A DNA stretch of 44,529 nt from Candidatus Kaiserbacteria bacterium RIFCSPLOWO2_12_FULL_50_10 (GCA_001783515.1 MFMN01000002.1:1-44529); one strand, 5' to 3'. Positions 8,014 to 17,015 are shown, counted from the stretch's first letter. The notes: generated from the sequence alone by a model not told the origin. A program made the numbers and translations.

Positions 8014-9087
8014 TTAGATACCTTCCGTGCGAAGCTCCTCAATTATTTTCTTTGCTGCCTTTGAAAGCTTCTTCGGCATGTCAATTTCTACCGAAACAAC
8101 GAAGTCGCCACGGTCGCTCCCGCGCCCCTTGGGGACGCCACGATTTTTAATGCGAAGTGTTTCGCCGTGCGTGACACCTGCGGGGATTTCGAGCGGCATG
8201 TCGCCTTCGAGTGTTGCGACTGAGTAGGTACCGCCGAGGAGTGCATCGGTAAGCTTCACGTGGAGCGTGCTGCGGAGCGTCTCGCCGTCGCGGGTAATGC
8301 TTGGGTGCTTTGCGACGTGCAGCTTCACGTATAAGTCACCCGAGGTGCCGCCACGCACTGCCTCGCCACGCCCTGTCATGCGAATCATTTCGCCATGCTG
8401 TACGCCTGCGGGAATAGAAATCTCAATCGATTCCGGTACGCGACGGACGCCTTCGCCGCGACAATCTGCACAGCGCTCTTTCGGAATCTTGCCAGAGCCA
8501 TGACAGTGCGCACATTCGCGTACCGCGACAAATTGCCCCATAATTGTTTGCCGCGCCTCGCGCACTTTGCCTTGCCCATTACAGTGCGAACATGTTTCCA
8601 TTGAAGTACCTTTCTTTGCACCCGAGCCATCGCAGGTTGCGCACTGATTTACTTTTGTAAGTGTCACCGTACGCTTCGCGCCAAAAATCGCTTCCTCGAA
8701 GGTGAGTTCAATATCTATCGCAACGTCGTTACCGCGCGCGCGACGACCGCCACCATTACCGCCGAAACCGAAGCCTTCAAAGATGTCATTAAGGTCGAAT
8801 TCGACACCATTTGCGCCGCCAAAACCCTGGAAGCCGCTAAAATCGAAGCCGCCAAAACCACCCTGCGCACCTGCGCCGCCAGAATACGAACGGCCATACG
8901 CGTCATATTCTGCACGCTTTTTCTCGTCGCCGAGCACCGCGTACGCTTCTGAAATTTCTTTGAACTTCGCTTCGTCGCCTGTTTTCTTATCGGGATGGTA
9001 CTGTGCCGCAAGCTTCCGAAACGCTTTCTTGATTTCGTCATGTGAGGCGCTTTTTTGCACACCTAAGAGCTCATAGTAATTCTTCAT
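8014..9087 (-). CDS. dnaJ: Chaperone protein DnaJ
   Basis: A full-length type I Hsp40 (357 aa) that stimulates DnaK ATPase and delivers unfolded clients. The J domain has HPD at about residues 31-33. It is followed by a Gly/Phe-rich linker (about 70-125), four zinc-finger repeats of the CxxCxGxG type ([32 protein letters not shown]), and the two-part C-terminal substrate domain. The start at 9087 gives the canonical [10 protein letters not shown] beginning. A TAGTATACA sequence lies 4-7 nt upstream as a -10. dnaK and grpE are not adjacent. Confidence 0.97.
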   Translation of the reverse strand: MKNYYELLGVQKSASHDEIKKAFRKLAAQYHPDKKTGDEAKFKEISEAYAVLGDEKKRAEYDAYGRSYSGGAGAQGGFGGFDFSGFQGFGGANGVEFDLNDIFEGFGFGGNGGGRRARGNDVAIDIELTFEEAIFGAKRTVTLTKVNQCATCDGSGAKKGTSMETCSHCNGQGKVREARQTIMGQFVAVRECAHCHGSGKIPKERCADCRGEGVRRVPESIEISIPAGVQHGEMIRMTGRGEAVRGGTSGDLYVKLHVAKHPSITRDGETLRSTLHVKLTDALLGGTYSVATLEGDMPLEIPAGVTHGETLRIKNRGVPKGRGSDRGDFVVSVEIDMPKKLSKAAKKIIEELRTEGI

Positions 9088-9125
9088 GCTTTGTATACTA
9101 GAGATTTCTTGCGCAAAGTCAACAC

Positions 9126-9153
9126 AGAAAAAAGAGGGGTGGTGTACCCCTCT
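9126..9153 (-). terminator. Terminator downstream of the 9.2-9.5 kb gene
   Basis: On the minus strand AGAGGGGT pairs with ACCCCTCT around ACACC and is followed by a T-run. It separates the small unknown gene from dnaJ. Confidence 0.75.
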
Positions 9154-9172
9154 CCTGCGCTGCTTTGCGCGC

Positions 9173-9511
9173 TCAGACCATGTAGACGTAGTCGTCCTCA
9201 TCGCTGTCAGCGACTTCGAACTTGTGCATCTCCCAAAACGGAATCGCGGGCGCGTCCACGTTTTTTGCAACAATCTCGGAAAGGAACTGCTCGGCGCAGA
9301 ACTCTTTAACGATACGCATGATTTCGCTGCCGATGCGCGCACCGGCATTCGGCACCTTGATCGCATGGATGTTGAATGCTTCGTCGTCGACGGAAAATCG
9401 CAACGAAAACTTGGGGCACTCGAGCATGATGCTCTCATCGTCAGTTTCTGCCGAGAGGTCAGCAAAACACCCGCTCAGTTGCCCTACAAAAACATGTTCT
9501 GCGTAATTCAT
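9173..9511 (-). CDS. Small acidic protein of unknown function
   Basis: A 112-aa protein that I do not recognise. It is strongly acidic, especially at the C-terminus ([13 protein letters not shown]), and has two cysteines in the first half (GCFADL and LECPKF). No signal peptide or membrane segment is seen. The reading frame is supported by AAGGAG 8 nt before the ATG and by a good terminator 20 bp after the stop, so it is a real monocistronic gene. Alternating hydrophobic residues in the centre ([16 protein letters not shown]) suggest an alpha/beta fold. Confidence 0.75.
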   Translation of the reverse strand: MNYAEHVFVGQLSGCFADLSAETDDESIMLECPKFSLRFSVDDEAFNIHAIKVPNAGARIGSEIMRIVKEFCAEQFLSEIVAKNVDAPAIPFWEMHKFEVADSDEDDYVYMV

Positions 9512-9519
9512 GAACTACT

Positions 9520-9525
9520 CTCCTT
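9520..9525 (-). promoter_or_regulatory. Shine-Dalgarno AAGGAG fixing the start at 9511
   Basis: AAGGAG with an 8-nt spacer to the ATG. It is one of the minority of genes here with a classical ribosome binding site. Confidence 0.7.
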
Positions 9526-9539
9526 GGTTTGATTGATTA

Positions 9540-9790
9540 AAAAAGAACGATACGCTTATGTACTCTACTACGTATCTTGCAGATGTCAATACTACTCAGA
9601 GCGGAGAAAAAGCGAGAGAAAACTTCAAGAATGGGATGAAATTGCATTGGTTGGAGGGAGTAAGCGCAGGAGCTGTACATAACGTACGGCGAGAAGCGAG
9701 CGACTGAAGCCGATGCAAGTTCACCACAAGGGTACTTCATTTTTATAGTCGCTAGTGCTCCTTAAAAATTAGGTCGCGCCCATTTTGGGA
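9540..9790. other. Intergenic region downstream of lepA, no gene seen
   Basis: A 67-codon open frame on the minus strand has no start signal and unnatural composition, so I treat it as chance. The stretch at 9650-9720 has short fragments (GCGAGCGACTGAAG) resembling the dispersed repeat at 393 and 13509, but too little to call a copy. Confidence 0.5.
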
Positions 9791-9793
9791 GTT

Positions 9794-11575
9794 TTATTCG
9801 CTTTTTACCATTTTCATGAAAATGTCGTGCGATATATGGACTTTTCCGCGTGAAAGCATATCTTTCTTCCCTTCTTTTTGTCTATCGCGGAGTTTCATTT
9901 TTCGAGAGATATCGCCGCCGTAAAGATATCCGGCGACGTCTTTCGTAATTGCAGAAAGTGTCTTTGTTGCCATTGCTTTGCCGCCGACTTCTGCTTGGAT
10001 TTTGCACTTGAACTGCTGACGTGGGAGAATGTTGTAGAGCTTGTCAACGACAGCACGCGCTTCTGTGAGTGCTCGAACCTGCCCAATTACGCGTGAGAAT
10101 GCGGGTACGAGTTCGTCGGCCACGAGCACGTCGAGGCGCGCAACAGACGCGGGGCGCATCTCAGCGATTTCATATGAGAGCGAGCCAAAGCCAGAGGTTG
10201 CATTTTTGAGCTTGTCGAAGAAGCCACGCATGAGTTCGCGGAGCGGCATTTCGATGCCGAGCATCGCACGTCCGTCGGCAAAAGTTTCGGTATCAATCAC
10301 GCTTCCCTCATGGTCGTAGAGGAGTTGCATGATGTTACCCATGAATTCTGGCGGCACAATAATTTGTCCGAGAATCCATGGTTCACGAACAGAGATTTCG
10401 CGCGTGATGTCGGGGAAACGCGATGCGGCATAGATATTCTCCACTTCACCGCGTTGGTTGGTGATTTCATATGAAATTGATGGCGCGGTGATGATAAGCT
10501 CCATGTTGAATTCGCGCTTGAGACGTTCCGTGACAATTTCAAGGTGGAGCATACCGAGGAACCCACAGCGGAAACCGCGCCCGAGCATGCCGGATGTTTC
10601 TTCTTCGTAAGAAAGTGAGGAGTCAGAAAGGCGTAGACGGTCGAGTGAGTAACGCAGCTGCGTGAAGTCGTCTTGCGATTCCGGAAAGAGTGATGCCCAC
10701 ACCACGGGGTATGCTTCGCTGTAGCCAGGAAGCGGCTCTTTTGCGCCACCAAATTCAGCGAGGGTGTCACCAACACGCACTACGCCCGGTTCTTTGATGC
10801 CTGTGACGACATAGCCAATTTCACCCGCCTTGAGCACATCACACGCAATTGCCTCTGGCTGCATAATGCCGATTTCCTGCGCAATAAAATCAACATTCGC
10901 GTTGAGGAATTTAATCTTTGCCCCTTTTGAGACAGAGCCTTCCATGACGCGAAAATACGCAATGATGCCCCGGTGATTTGAGTATTGACTGTCGAAAATG
11001 AGACCGCGGAAGTCTTTGTCTATTTCAATGAGCGGCGCAGGGATTTTTTCGCAAATTGTCGCAAGGAGTTCTGGTACGCCCGCACCAGTTTTGCCGGACA
11101 CTTCGAGAATATCCTCGCGAGCACAGCCCAGCAACCCGATAATCTGCTCGCCGATTTCGTCAACGCGCGCTGCCATCATGTCGGTTTTGGTGAGAACAGG
11201 AATAATCGTAAGCCCCTCTGCGCGCGCCATATGGAGCACGGTAATCGTCTGCGCTTGCACGCCTTGTGTTGCGTCGACAAGAAGCAGCACGCCTTCGACA
11301 GCGCCGAGTGCGCGCGACACCTCATAGGAGAAGTCGATGTGTCCGGGGGTATCGATAAGGTTCAAAATATACTGCTCGCCCTTGTGCGTATAGTGCATGC
11401 GTGCAGGCTGAAGCTTAATCGTAATGCCTCGCTCTCGCTCGAGATCCATAGAGTCGAGAACTTGCTCTTGCATTTTACGCGTTTCTACAGTTTTAGTCAC
11501 TTCTAAAAGCCGGTCCGCCAGCGTTGACTTACCGTGATCGATATGGGCAATGATAGAAAAGTTGCGAATATGCAT
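9794..11575 (-). CDS. lepA: Elongation factor 4 (LepA), ribosome back-translocating GTPase
   Basis: LepA (593 aa) is a translational GTPase related to EF-G that acts on stalled or assembling ribosomes. The start MHIRNFSIIAHIDHGKSTLADRLLE contains the P-loop, followed by the switch region RERGITIKLQ, DTPGHIDF, and TKTD in the G domain. The LepA-specific C-terminal domain (ATKTLSAITKDVAGYLYGGDISRKMKLRDRQKEGKK) is intact. It is divergent from the thioredoxin-like gene. The palindromic GTATAC in between reads as a -10 on both strands, about 24 nt from this start. Confidence 0.97.
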   Translation of the reverse strand: MHIRNFSIIAHIDHGKSTLADRLLEVTKTVETRKMQEQVLDSMDLERERGITIKLQPARMHYTHKGEQYILNLIDTPGHIDFSYEVSRALGAVEGVLLLVDATQGVQAQTITVLHMARAEGLTIIPVLTKTDMMAARVDEIGEQIIGLLGCAREDILEVSGKTGAGVPELLATICEKIPAPLIEIDKDFRGLIFDSQYSNHRGIIAYFRVMEGSVSKGAKIKFLNANVDFIAQEIGIMQPEAIACDVLKAGEIGYVVTGIKEPGVVRVGDTLAEFGGAKEPLPGYSEAYPVVWASLFPESQDDFTQLRYSLDRLRLSDSSLSYEEETSGMLGRGFRCGFLGMLHLEIVTERLKREFNMELIITAPSISYEITNQRGEVENIYAASRFPDITREISVREPWILGQIIVPPEFMGNIMQLLYDHEGSVIDTETFADGRAMLGIEMPLRELMRGFFDKLKNATSGFGSLSYEIAEMRPASVARLDVLVADELVPAFSRVIGQVRALTEARAVVDKLYNILPRQQFKCKIQAEVGGKAMATKTLSAITKDVAGYLYGGDISRKMKLRDRQKEGKKDMLSRGKVHISHDIFMKMVKSE

Positions 11576-11600
11576 GGTTGTTGTTTAAGTTTCTCGAGTG

Positions 11601-11606
11601 TATACT
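11601..11606 (+). promoter_or_regulatory. -10 box TATACT of the thioredoxin-like gene (shared GTATAC)
   Basis: TATACT then 8 nt then ATG at 11615. Because GTATAC is its own complement, the same bases give TATACA toward lepA, which makes a compact divergent promoter. Confidence 0.6.
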
Positions 11607-11614
11607 ATCTATAT

Positions 11615-12118
11615 ATGAAACACAAGAATACAATTATATTTGGCATTGCCCTTGTTGCGATTTTTGGTGCTATCTTCGGCACCCGCGCATGGCAGGAAAG
11701 CCAGCCTGGACAATACGACGAGTTTGCCCAGCATTTGAAGGACAGCGGCGCAGTATTCTACGGCGCATCATGGTGTCCGCACTGTGCTGAGCAAAAGGCT
11801 CTTTTTGGAAACTCCTACAAGCTCCTCCCGTACAAGGAATGTTCTGTCGGTGCAACTGCCGCATCGGGTCAGACACAGGAATGTAAGGATGCTGGCATTA
11901 CCGGCTACCCAACCTGGCGTTTTGCAGACGGCTCTGAACTTTCAGGACAACAGTCGCTCGAAGTTCTCGCAGAAAAAACAGGTTATCAGCTGAATGGCGC
12001 AACTACTGGTTCAACACGTCTTAAGGAAGGAGCAGAAGGTGATCCGAACATGATTGGCGGTGATGCAAGCTACGGATCCGAAGAAGAAATAGCTTCAACA
12101 ACCGTTATTATTGAATAG
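11615..12118 (+). CDS. Membrane-anchored thioredoxin-fold protein (DsbA-like)
   Basis: A 167-aa protein with an N-terminal transmembrane anchor (residues 7-22) and an extracytoplasmic thioredoxin-like domain with the redox motif WCPHC (about 53-57). A cis-proline loop GYPTWRF follows near residue 98. Two further cysteines (KECSV and QECKDAG) lie between these. The acidic Glu/Ser-rich tail is probably disordered. It is followed by dsbB on the same strand, so the two very likely form an oxidative protein-folding pair: this protein transfers disulfides and DsbB reoxidises it. The start is fixed by TATACT 8 nt upstream. Confidence 0.88.
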   Translation: MKHKNTIIFGIALVAIFGAIFGTRAWQESQPGQYDEFAQHLKDSGAVFYGASWCPHCAEQKALFGNSYKLLPYKECSVGATAASGQTQECKDAGITGYPTWRFADGSELSGQQSLEVLAEKTGYQLNGATTGSTRLKEGAEGDPNMIGGDASYGSEEEIASTTVIIE

Positions 12119-12124
12119 ACAAAC

Positions 12125-12144
12125 GACCTGTCTCATCACAGGTC
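12125..12144 (+). terminator. Hairpin between the thioredoxin-like gene and dsbB
   Basis: GACCTGT pairs with ACAGGTC around a 6-nt loop, followed by a weak T-rich tract. It may be a partial terminator. dsbB begins 21 bp later, after TATATC, which may be its own -10. Confidence 0.45.
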
Positions 12145-12165
12145 TTTGTGTAACTTTATATCATT

Positions 12166-12696
12166 ATGCTCATCGAAACACTTAACCTTATGATTGCCTC
12201 AGGCGCGCTCGTTATGCTTGTTGCGCTCGCTGTACTCTCTCTCGACCTTTTCTTTACACAAGGCAAGCACCTCGCAAACAACCTTGCACCGTATGCCCTC
12301 TACGGCATTCTCGCACTCACGCTGAGCGGGACGGCGATGTCGCTTTTCTACTCTGAAGTCCTCGGGTTTATCCCCTGCGCACTCTGCTGGCTGCAGCGAG
12401 TCTTCCTCTATCCGCAGGCACTCATGGCAGCCGGCAGCGCATGGTGGAAAGATAGCGCCATGCTTCCCCGCTACGGCATCCTCCTTTCTATTGCAGGCCT
12501 TCTCGTCTCACTCTACCAATACGTCTATCAAATGCTCCCCCAGGGCTCGCTCCCCTGCCCGGCATCAGGCACCATCGACTGCCTTGATAAAGTCATCAAT
12601 GAATTCGGCTTCATGACCTTCCCGCTCGTCTCAGCAATTACCTTCGTCTTCCTTATCGTCCTCTACATCCTCTTCTCAAAAACAAGAACCTCGTAG
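12166..12696 (+). CDS. dsbB: Disulfide bond formation protein B
   Basis: A 176-aa membrane protein with four or five hydrophobic helices. It carries the quinone-side redox pair PCALCW after the second helix and a second periplasmic-side pair within SLPCPASGTIDCLDK, plus the QR residues that follow CxxC in DsbB. DsbB oxidises a DsbA-type partner and passes electrons to quinone. The partner is the gene just upstream. The likely clients are secreted cysteine-containing proteins such as the subtilase at 5.2-7.9 kb. An extra N-terminal helix compared with classic DsbB is visible. Confidence 0.93.
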   Translation: MLIETLNLMIASGALVMLVALAVLSLDLFFTQGKHLANNLAPYALYGILALTLSGTAMSLFYSEVLGFIPCALCWLQRVFLYPQALMAAGSAWWKDSAMLPRYGILLSIAGLLVSLYQYVYQMLPQGSLPCPASGTIDCLDKVINEFGFMTFPLVSAITFVFLIVLYILFSKTRTS

Positions 12697-12706
12697 TACA
12701 GTCGCC

Positions 12707-12740
12707 GTAAGTCCCCCTCCATTAATGGAGGGGGACTTAC
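12707..12740. repeat. Perfect palindrome 1 with CCCTCCATTAATGGAGGG core
   Basis: This is a 34-bp perfect dyad: the 18-bp core is flanked by GTAAGTCC and its exact complement GGACTTAC. The same core recurs at 12801-12834 and 13300-13329 with different, again perfectly complementary, arms. It lies 10 bp past the dsbB stop. Confidence 0.9.
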
Positions 12741-12800
12741 TAAGTCCGTTCGCTACAAATACATTCCAACTACCATACAGCGCAAGAATACCTCTATCGC

Positions 12801-12834
12801 ACAAAGAGCCCTCCATTAATGGAGGGCTCTTTGT
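12801..12834. repeat. Perfect palindrome 2 with the same core
   Basis: This is a 34-bp perfect dyad: ACAAAGAG, the 18-bp core, CTCTTTGT. On the minus strand it begins one base after the TAG stop of the TrpR-family gene. No T-run follows, so it is not a standard terminator. Confidence 0.9.
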
Positions 12835-12835
12835 A

Positions 12836-13261
12836 CTATTTTCTGAACGTTGGCACCAACAGGAAATGAAGCGGGTACATTCTTTTGAACCACTCAAGAG
12901 ATCCAGGTGCCACAGGCTGCATCTTTGCGTATTTTTCAGCTTTGGCTTCTGCAGATACATTCATTGCTGCTACAGCAATAGGCAGCGACCTAGATCCGTT
13001 CGTAAGTAGTTTTTGTATGCGCGCAATATTCCCATAACCAACCTTAAGCGTACTAGATATATCATCATGTGAGACACCGTGTGTAAGCATTGACGCAATC
13101 AGCAGTCTTCTACTAATCATAAAAAGCTCATTCTCAGTGAGCACATCAAAGAGAAAGCGTTTTACATGGAGTGGTTCATGCATAGTGTCGAGCACTGTCA
13201 TCAGTGTCTCCGACATATCGCGACAATCCTCTTTAGTAAAATTTTTTGTTGGTATCTTCAT
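12836..13261 (-). CDS. TrpR/YerC/YecD-family DNA-binding protein
   Basis: A 141-aa protein of the Trp-repressor-related family. The helical core LTENELFMISRRLLIASML followed by the helix-turn-helix HGVSHDDISSTLKVGYGNIARIQKLL matches the family pattern (LTxxE, then R and IA, then a GxS...VxxxxIxR recognition helix). The C-terminal 40 residues are unrelated to the fold and Lys/Pro-rich. No tryptophan biosynthesis genes are nearby, so the ligand and targets are unknown. The ATG at 13261 has TATACT exactly 6 nt upstream. The gene is bracketed by palindromes whose centre is TTAA, as in known TrpR operators, so autoregulation is conceivable. Confidence 0.82.
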   Translation of the reverse strand: MKIPTKNFTKEDCRDMSETLMTVLDTMHEPLHVKRFLFDVLTENELFMISRRLLIASMLTHGVSHDDISSTLKVGYGNIARIQKLLTNGSRSLPIAVAAMNVSAEAKAEKYAKMQPVAPGSLEWFKRMYPLHFLLVPTFRK

Positions 13262-13267
13262 GCATGC

Positions 13268-13273
13268 AGTATA
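13268..13273 (-). promoter_or_regulatory. -10 box TATACT of the TrpR-family gene
   Basis: TATACT, 6-nt spacer, ATG at 13261. Palindrome 3 (13300-13329) lies 26 bp further upstream, near the -35 position, where a bound repressor could interfere. Confidence 0.65.
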
Positions 13274-13299
13274 CAACAAAAATTCTAAAACAGAGAGTC

Positions 13300-13329
13300 C
13301 TCTATCCCTCCATTAATGGAGGGATAGAG
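13300..13329. repeat. Perfect palindrome 3 with the same core
   Basis: This is a 30-bp perfect dyad: CTCTAT, the CCCTCCATTAATGGAGGG core, ATAGAG. It is positioned just upstream of the promoter of the TrpR-family gene. Confidence 0.9.
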
Positions 13330-13350
13330 TTGTGCCGTGGTAGTACAAAC

Positions 13351-13373
13351 AAAAAAACAGGGTAACTACCCTG
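13351..13373 (-). terminator. Terminator after the 5S-tail remnant
   Basis: On the minus strand CAGGGT pairs with ACCCTG around four bases, followed by seven T. It ends the region that contains a duplicated 5S 3' end. Confidence 0.65.
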
Positions 13374-13389
13374 CTGCTTCTTCTACTTG

Positions 13390-13419
13390 TATCGAGTGCT
13401 TTATGTTGGCATCTACCTA
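13390..13419 (-). pseudogene. Remnant of the 5S rRNA 3' end
   Basis: Thirty bases match 13685-13714 with one mismatch. That segment is the last part of 5S rRNA plus its immediate 3' flank. No other 5S sequence is present here, so it is a partial duplication or the scar of a lost 5S copy. It is followed by its own terminator. Confidence 0.65.
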
Positions 13420-13430
13420 TCTTGCAAGCG

Positions 13431-13490
13431 AGTGAACAAGTAAAAGTCGTAGCGATAGCGGAGATTTTTATTTGTGAACGAGCGCAACAA
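13431..13490. repeat. Dispersed repeat, diverged copy C
   Basis: It shares CTTGCAAGCGAGTGA, AAGTCGTAGC, TAGCGGAGATTT and GAACGAGCG in order with copies A (393) and B (13509), with internal changes. Confidence 0.5.
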
Positions 13491-13508
13491 GAAGCGAAGC
13501 GTCATCTT

Positions 13509-13577
13509 GCAAGCGAGTGAGAGTCGTAGCCAAAGCGTAGCGCTAGCGGAGATTTGGATATGACCGAGCGAGTGAAG
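13509..13577. repeat. Dispersed ~68-bp intergenic repeat, copy B
   Basis: A close relative of copy A at 393-460, sharing TTTGGATATGACCG and the surrounding order of motifs. It is adjacent to copy C, giving a local tandem near the rRNA locus. Confidence 0.65.
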
Positions 13578-13617
13578 CAAGAACACCAGTGGAGCGAAGC
13601 GGAATGTGTAGCCTCCC

Positions 13618-13643
13618 CGGTGGGGAGAGTTGGTAGATGCCAC
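13618..13643 (+). repeat. Inverted fragment of the 5S rRNA 3' end
   Basis: GGGGAGAGTTGGTAGATGCC on the plus strand matches the 5S 3' end (minus strand) in inverted orientation, with one difference over about 21 bases. In the rRNA transcript it would be complementary to the mature 5S tail, about 60 nt downstream of it. Confidence 0.6.
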
Positions 13644-13650
13644 TGCTCAC

Positions 13651-13685
13651 ATAAGAAAAAGTACCTTTACGGTACTTTTTCTTAT
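13651..13685 (-). terminator. rRNA operon terminator after 5S
   Basis: A 15-bp perfect stem (ATAAGAAAAAGTACC / GGTACTTTTTCTTAT) around a 5-nt loop, with T-rich arms on both strands. It begins 13 bp past the 5S 3' end. Confidence 0.8.
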
Positions 13686-13697
13686 ATCGAGTGCTGT

Positions 13698-13815
<118 letters not shown>

Positions 13816-13819
13816 GAGA

Positions 13820-14098
13820 ACTCGATAGCTGATGTATCTTGTTCGTAAAGTTGAAGGAACAAATTAGTCGGCGCGCCAGACAGTGGGGTTGCCACATGCG
13901 AGGGATGAAGGGAGGAAACCCTGTACACGTGCCGCTGTTGGCGCGCCAGAGCATGGTTCGAATGAATTCAAACAATCCTCTGGCACGTCAACTACCTTGC
14001 GATATTTGACAATTACATATCTCAACAAAAAGCATTTTAAATATAATTCGCATGATCTTCACTTCAAAAGAATATATACACGATGTACATTATTCCTT
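13820..14098 (-). other. 23S-5S spacer with processing stems
   Basis: No tRNA is present. It holds two GGCGCGCCAGA repeats, a CCAGAG/CTCTGG hairpin and, at 14005-14027, one arm of a 23-bp inverted repeat whose other arm lies upstream of 23S at 17587-17609. A second arm at 14071-14105 pairs with 17301-17338. These form the precursor stem expected to be cut by RNase III. Confidence 0.7.
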
Positions 14099-14371
14099 GC
14101 AGGAAAATACGTCCGATTAGTACATCTCGACTAAACACATTACTGTGCGTACATCTAATGCCTATCAACCTAATAATCTCTTAGGGGACTTAACGAATAC
14201 TAATCTTGGAGTTGACTTCCCACTTAGATGCTTTCAGCGGTTATTCATTCCGAACATAGCTACTCAGCGTTGCCACGGGCGTGACAGCTGATAGACCAGA
14301 GGTTCGTTCATCCCGGTCCTCTCGTACTAGGGACAAATCTCCTCAATATTCAACGCCTGCAGTAGATAGGG

Positions 14372-14405
<34 letters not shown>

Positions 14406-14414
14406 GCGTATCTT

Positions 14415-14450
<36 letters not shown>

Positions 14451-15049
14451 CCAGCCCCAGGATAAGATGAGCCGACATCGAGGTGCCGAACTGCGCCGTC
14501 GCTATGGACGCTTAGGCGCAACTAGCCTGTTATCCCCGAGGTAACTTTTATCAGATAATCTCCGGCCGCATCTAACGCGGACCGTCGGTTCACTATGCTC
14601 CACTTTCGTGTCTGTTTCGGTCTTACCCGTCACAGTCAAGCTGGCTTGTGCCATTACACTATCAGCACGGTTTCCATTCGCGCCTAGCCAACCTTGAGAC
14701 CCCTCCGTTACAATTTGGGAGGGTAGCGCCCCACTAAAACTGCCTGCCACGCACTGTCTCTGATAGATTTTTTCTACCAGGTTAGAGACTACCAAAGTGA
14801 AGAGTGGTATTTCATATTTCGACTCCACATCCTCCGAAAAGGATGCTTCAAAGTCTCCCACCTATGCTACGCATCACATCAATAGCCTCAATACGAAGCT
14901 ACAGTAAAGCTCTCGGGGTCTTTTCGTCTAACTGCAGGTACCCTGCATCTTCACAGGGATTGTATTTTCACCGAGCATGCCCTTGAGACAGTTTCCCAGT
15001 CGTTACGCCATTCGTGCACGTCGGAACTTACCCGACAAGGAAATTCGCT

Positions 15050-15264
15050 CTATTTTTCCTTCTCCTCTGCCCGAAAGCAGAGACATTTCACTATAGGACT
15101 CTATCTTCATCTTCAACTGAATGGTCAGATGTGCAACATTTGGTCTCTTGTTGGTTGCATGTGGATCACTCCTTATTTCTAAAGGTGAGGTAACTATGAC
15201 TCGGCTGTTTATCCTATAATCGTTCCAATCCTTCTCTGCACATGTATTGCTACACATGCAGAGA
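15050..15264 (-). other. Candidate intron or intervening sequence in 23S rRNA at E. coli ~U1931
   Basis: The exon reads CTAAGGT and resumes at AGCGAA after 215 nt, so excision would restore the universal CTAAGGTAGCGAA. The insert ends in G, as group I introns do. It starts with a 14-bp hairpin capped by GCAA. It contains GGAACGATTATAG, which is complementary to upstream exon CTATAATCGTTC, and a group-I-S-like AAGATAGAGTCC preceded by a P8-like CATCT/AGATG stem and followed by a CTCTGC/GCAGAG hairpin. A good P7 partner is not obvious, so a non-spliced intervening sequence remains possible. There is no endonuclease ORF. Confidence 0.6.
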
Positions 15265-16024
15265 ACCTTAGAACGATTATAGTTATCGCTGACATTGACG
15301 GGGGCTTATAGAGCCCAGCCCACAATCTTACGACCATGGACCATCCCTATTTAACCTTCCCGCATCGGTCAGGCGTCACCTTCTATACATTGACTTACGT
15401 CTTCGCAGAAAGCTGTGTTTTTGATAAACAGTCGCTAGGAAATCTTTCGCTGCGGCCCCTCTATTTCAAGGGGCAGACCTTATCCCGAAGTTACGGTCGC
15501 TTGTTTGCCGAGTTCCTTAAGGGCATATCACTCGTTCGTCTTAGTCTTCTCGACTCTACCACCTGTGTCGGTTTGCGGTACGGTATCCATGTAGTTAACC
15601 CAAACGAAGTTTTTCTTGGAAGCGCGCTCCTCACACTTGACTTGTCCGTAGACTCATCTTGCGACCCTCCTTGGAGTAATGTGTGGCGGATTTACCTACC
15701 ACACCTCCTCAGAGCTCCAACTGGAATCCAATAACCAGCTGTGAGTACAGCACTCCGTCCCTCCATAGGACTACATTGATGTGCAGGAATATTAACCTGC
15801 TCTCCATCGCCTCCCCCGTTCGGGATTGGCTTAGGACCGACTAACCCAGGGATGATCACCATTGCCCTGGAAACCTTGGTATTTCGACGGGAGGGGGTCT
15901 CACCCTCCTTGCGGTTACTTGTGCCGGCATTCTCACTTCGTAGCACTCCACCGTGGGTCACCCCTTGGCTTCAATGCGGCTACGAACGCTCTCCTACCAC
16001 GCATACTAATGTATGCATTCGCGA

Positions 16025-16063
<39 letters not shown>

Positions 16064-16099
16064 AGGACTCTCGACCAGTGAGCTGTTACGCTTTCTTTA

Positions 16100-16130
<31 letters not shown>

Positions 16131-16703
16131 TTGTTTGAGAATCCTCACATCCTCAAGTTGCACTGAGCATGGATTTAGGGACCTTAATCGGCGATCTGGG
16201 CTGTTTCCCTCTTGACTAACGGAGCTTCGCCCCCGTAGTCTAACTGCCGCGTTCTTAACCATCTGGTATTCGGAGGTTGACAAAAGTGACGAGATTTCTC
16301 CCTGTTCACTCTTACCAGTAGCTCTACCCCCAGTGGGAACACGCGACGCCAACCCAAAAGCTGTTTCGGAGAGAACCAGCTATTACGTAATTCGATTAGC
16401 TTTTCACTCCTTACCACAAGTCATCCCAAAGTTTTGTATCACTTACGGGTTCGGCCCTCCACGACCTTTTACAGTCGCTTCAGCCTGCTCATGGTAAGCT
16501 CATCACGTTTCGGGTTGTACCTATACTGTCAATTGGTCGCGCTATTCACGCTTGCTTTCACTACGCCTCCGTGGGATTGCCACTTAGACAAACAATATAG
16601 GTACACTCGCCGGCTCATTCTTCAATAGGCACGCTGTCGACCCTCAGGTCTTCAACTCCTTGTAGATGTATGGTTTCAGGTCTATTTCACTGTCCTCCCG
16701 GAC

Positions 16704-16744
<41 letters not shown>

Positions 16745-17015
16745 ATTCAAAGATATTTAGCCTTACCAGTTAGTTCTGGTAGATTCAGACGGGCTATTCG
16801 TGTCCCGCCCTACTCAGGAACGAGGCCAAGAGAGTGTGTAAGATTTCGAATACAGGACTATTACCTGCTAGGGTTCATCTTTCCAGATGATTCTTCTATA
16901 ATACACATTTTTGACTCTCCGCAACTAAATGCAGACCTCGCCCTACAACCCCGTACATGTAAACATGTATGGTTTGGGCTCTGCCCTTTTCGCTCGCCGC
17001 TACTTAGGGTATCGC

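Noticed and set aside
9537-9740. 67-codon ORF on the minus strand downstream of lepA
   Set aside because: No ribosome binding site or -10 box, composition unlike neighbouring proteins, and it overlaps repeat-like sequence.
12707-13329. CRISPR array from the three identical palindromes
   Set aside because: Only three units at irregular spacing (about 94 and 500 bp) with a gene between them, and no cas genes.
13868-13980. Possible tRNA gene in the 23S-5S spacer (GGTTCGAAT segment)
   Set aside because: No acceptor stem, D-arm or anticodon arm can be folded; the segment is part of a CCAGAG/CTCTGG hairpin.
15050-15264. Homing endonuclease gene within the 23S insertion
   Set aside because: The insertion is 215 nt and holds no LAGLIDADG or HNH motif in any frame.
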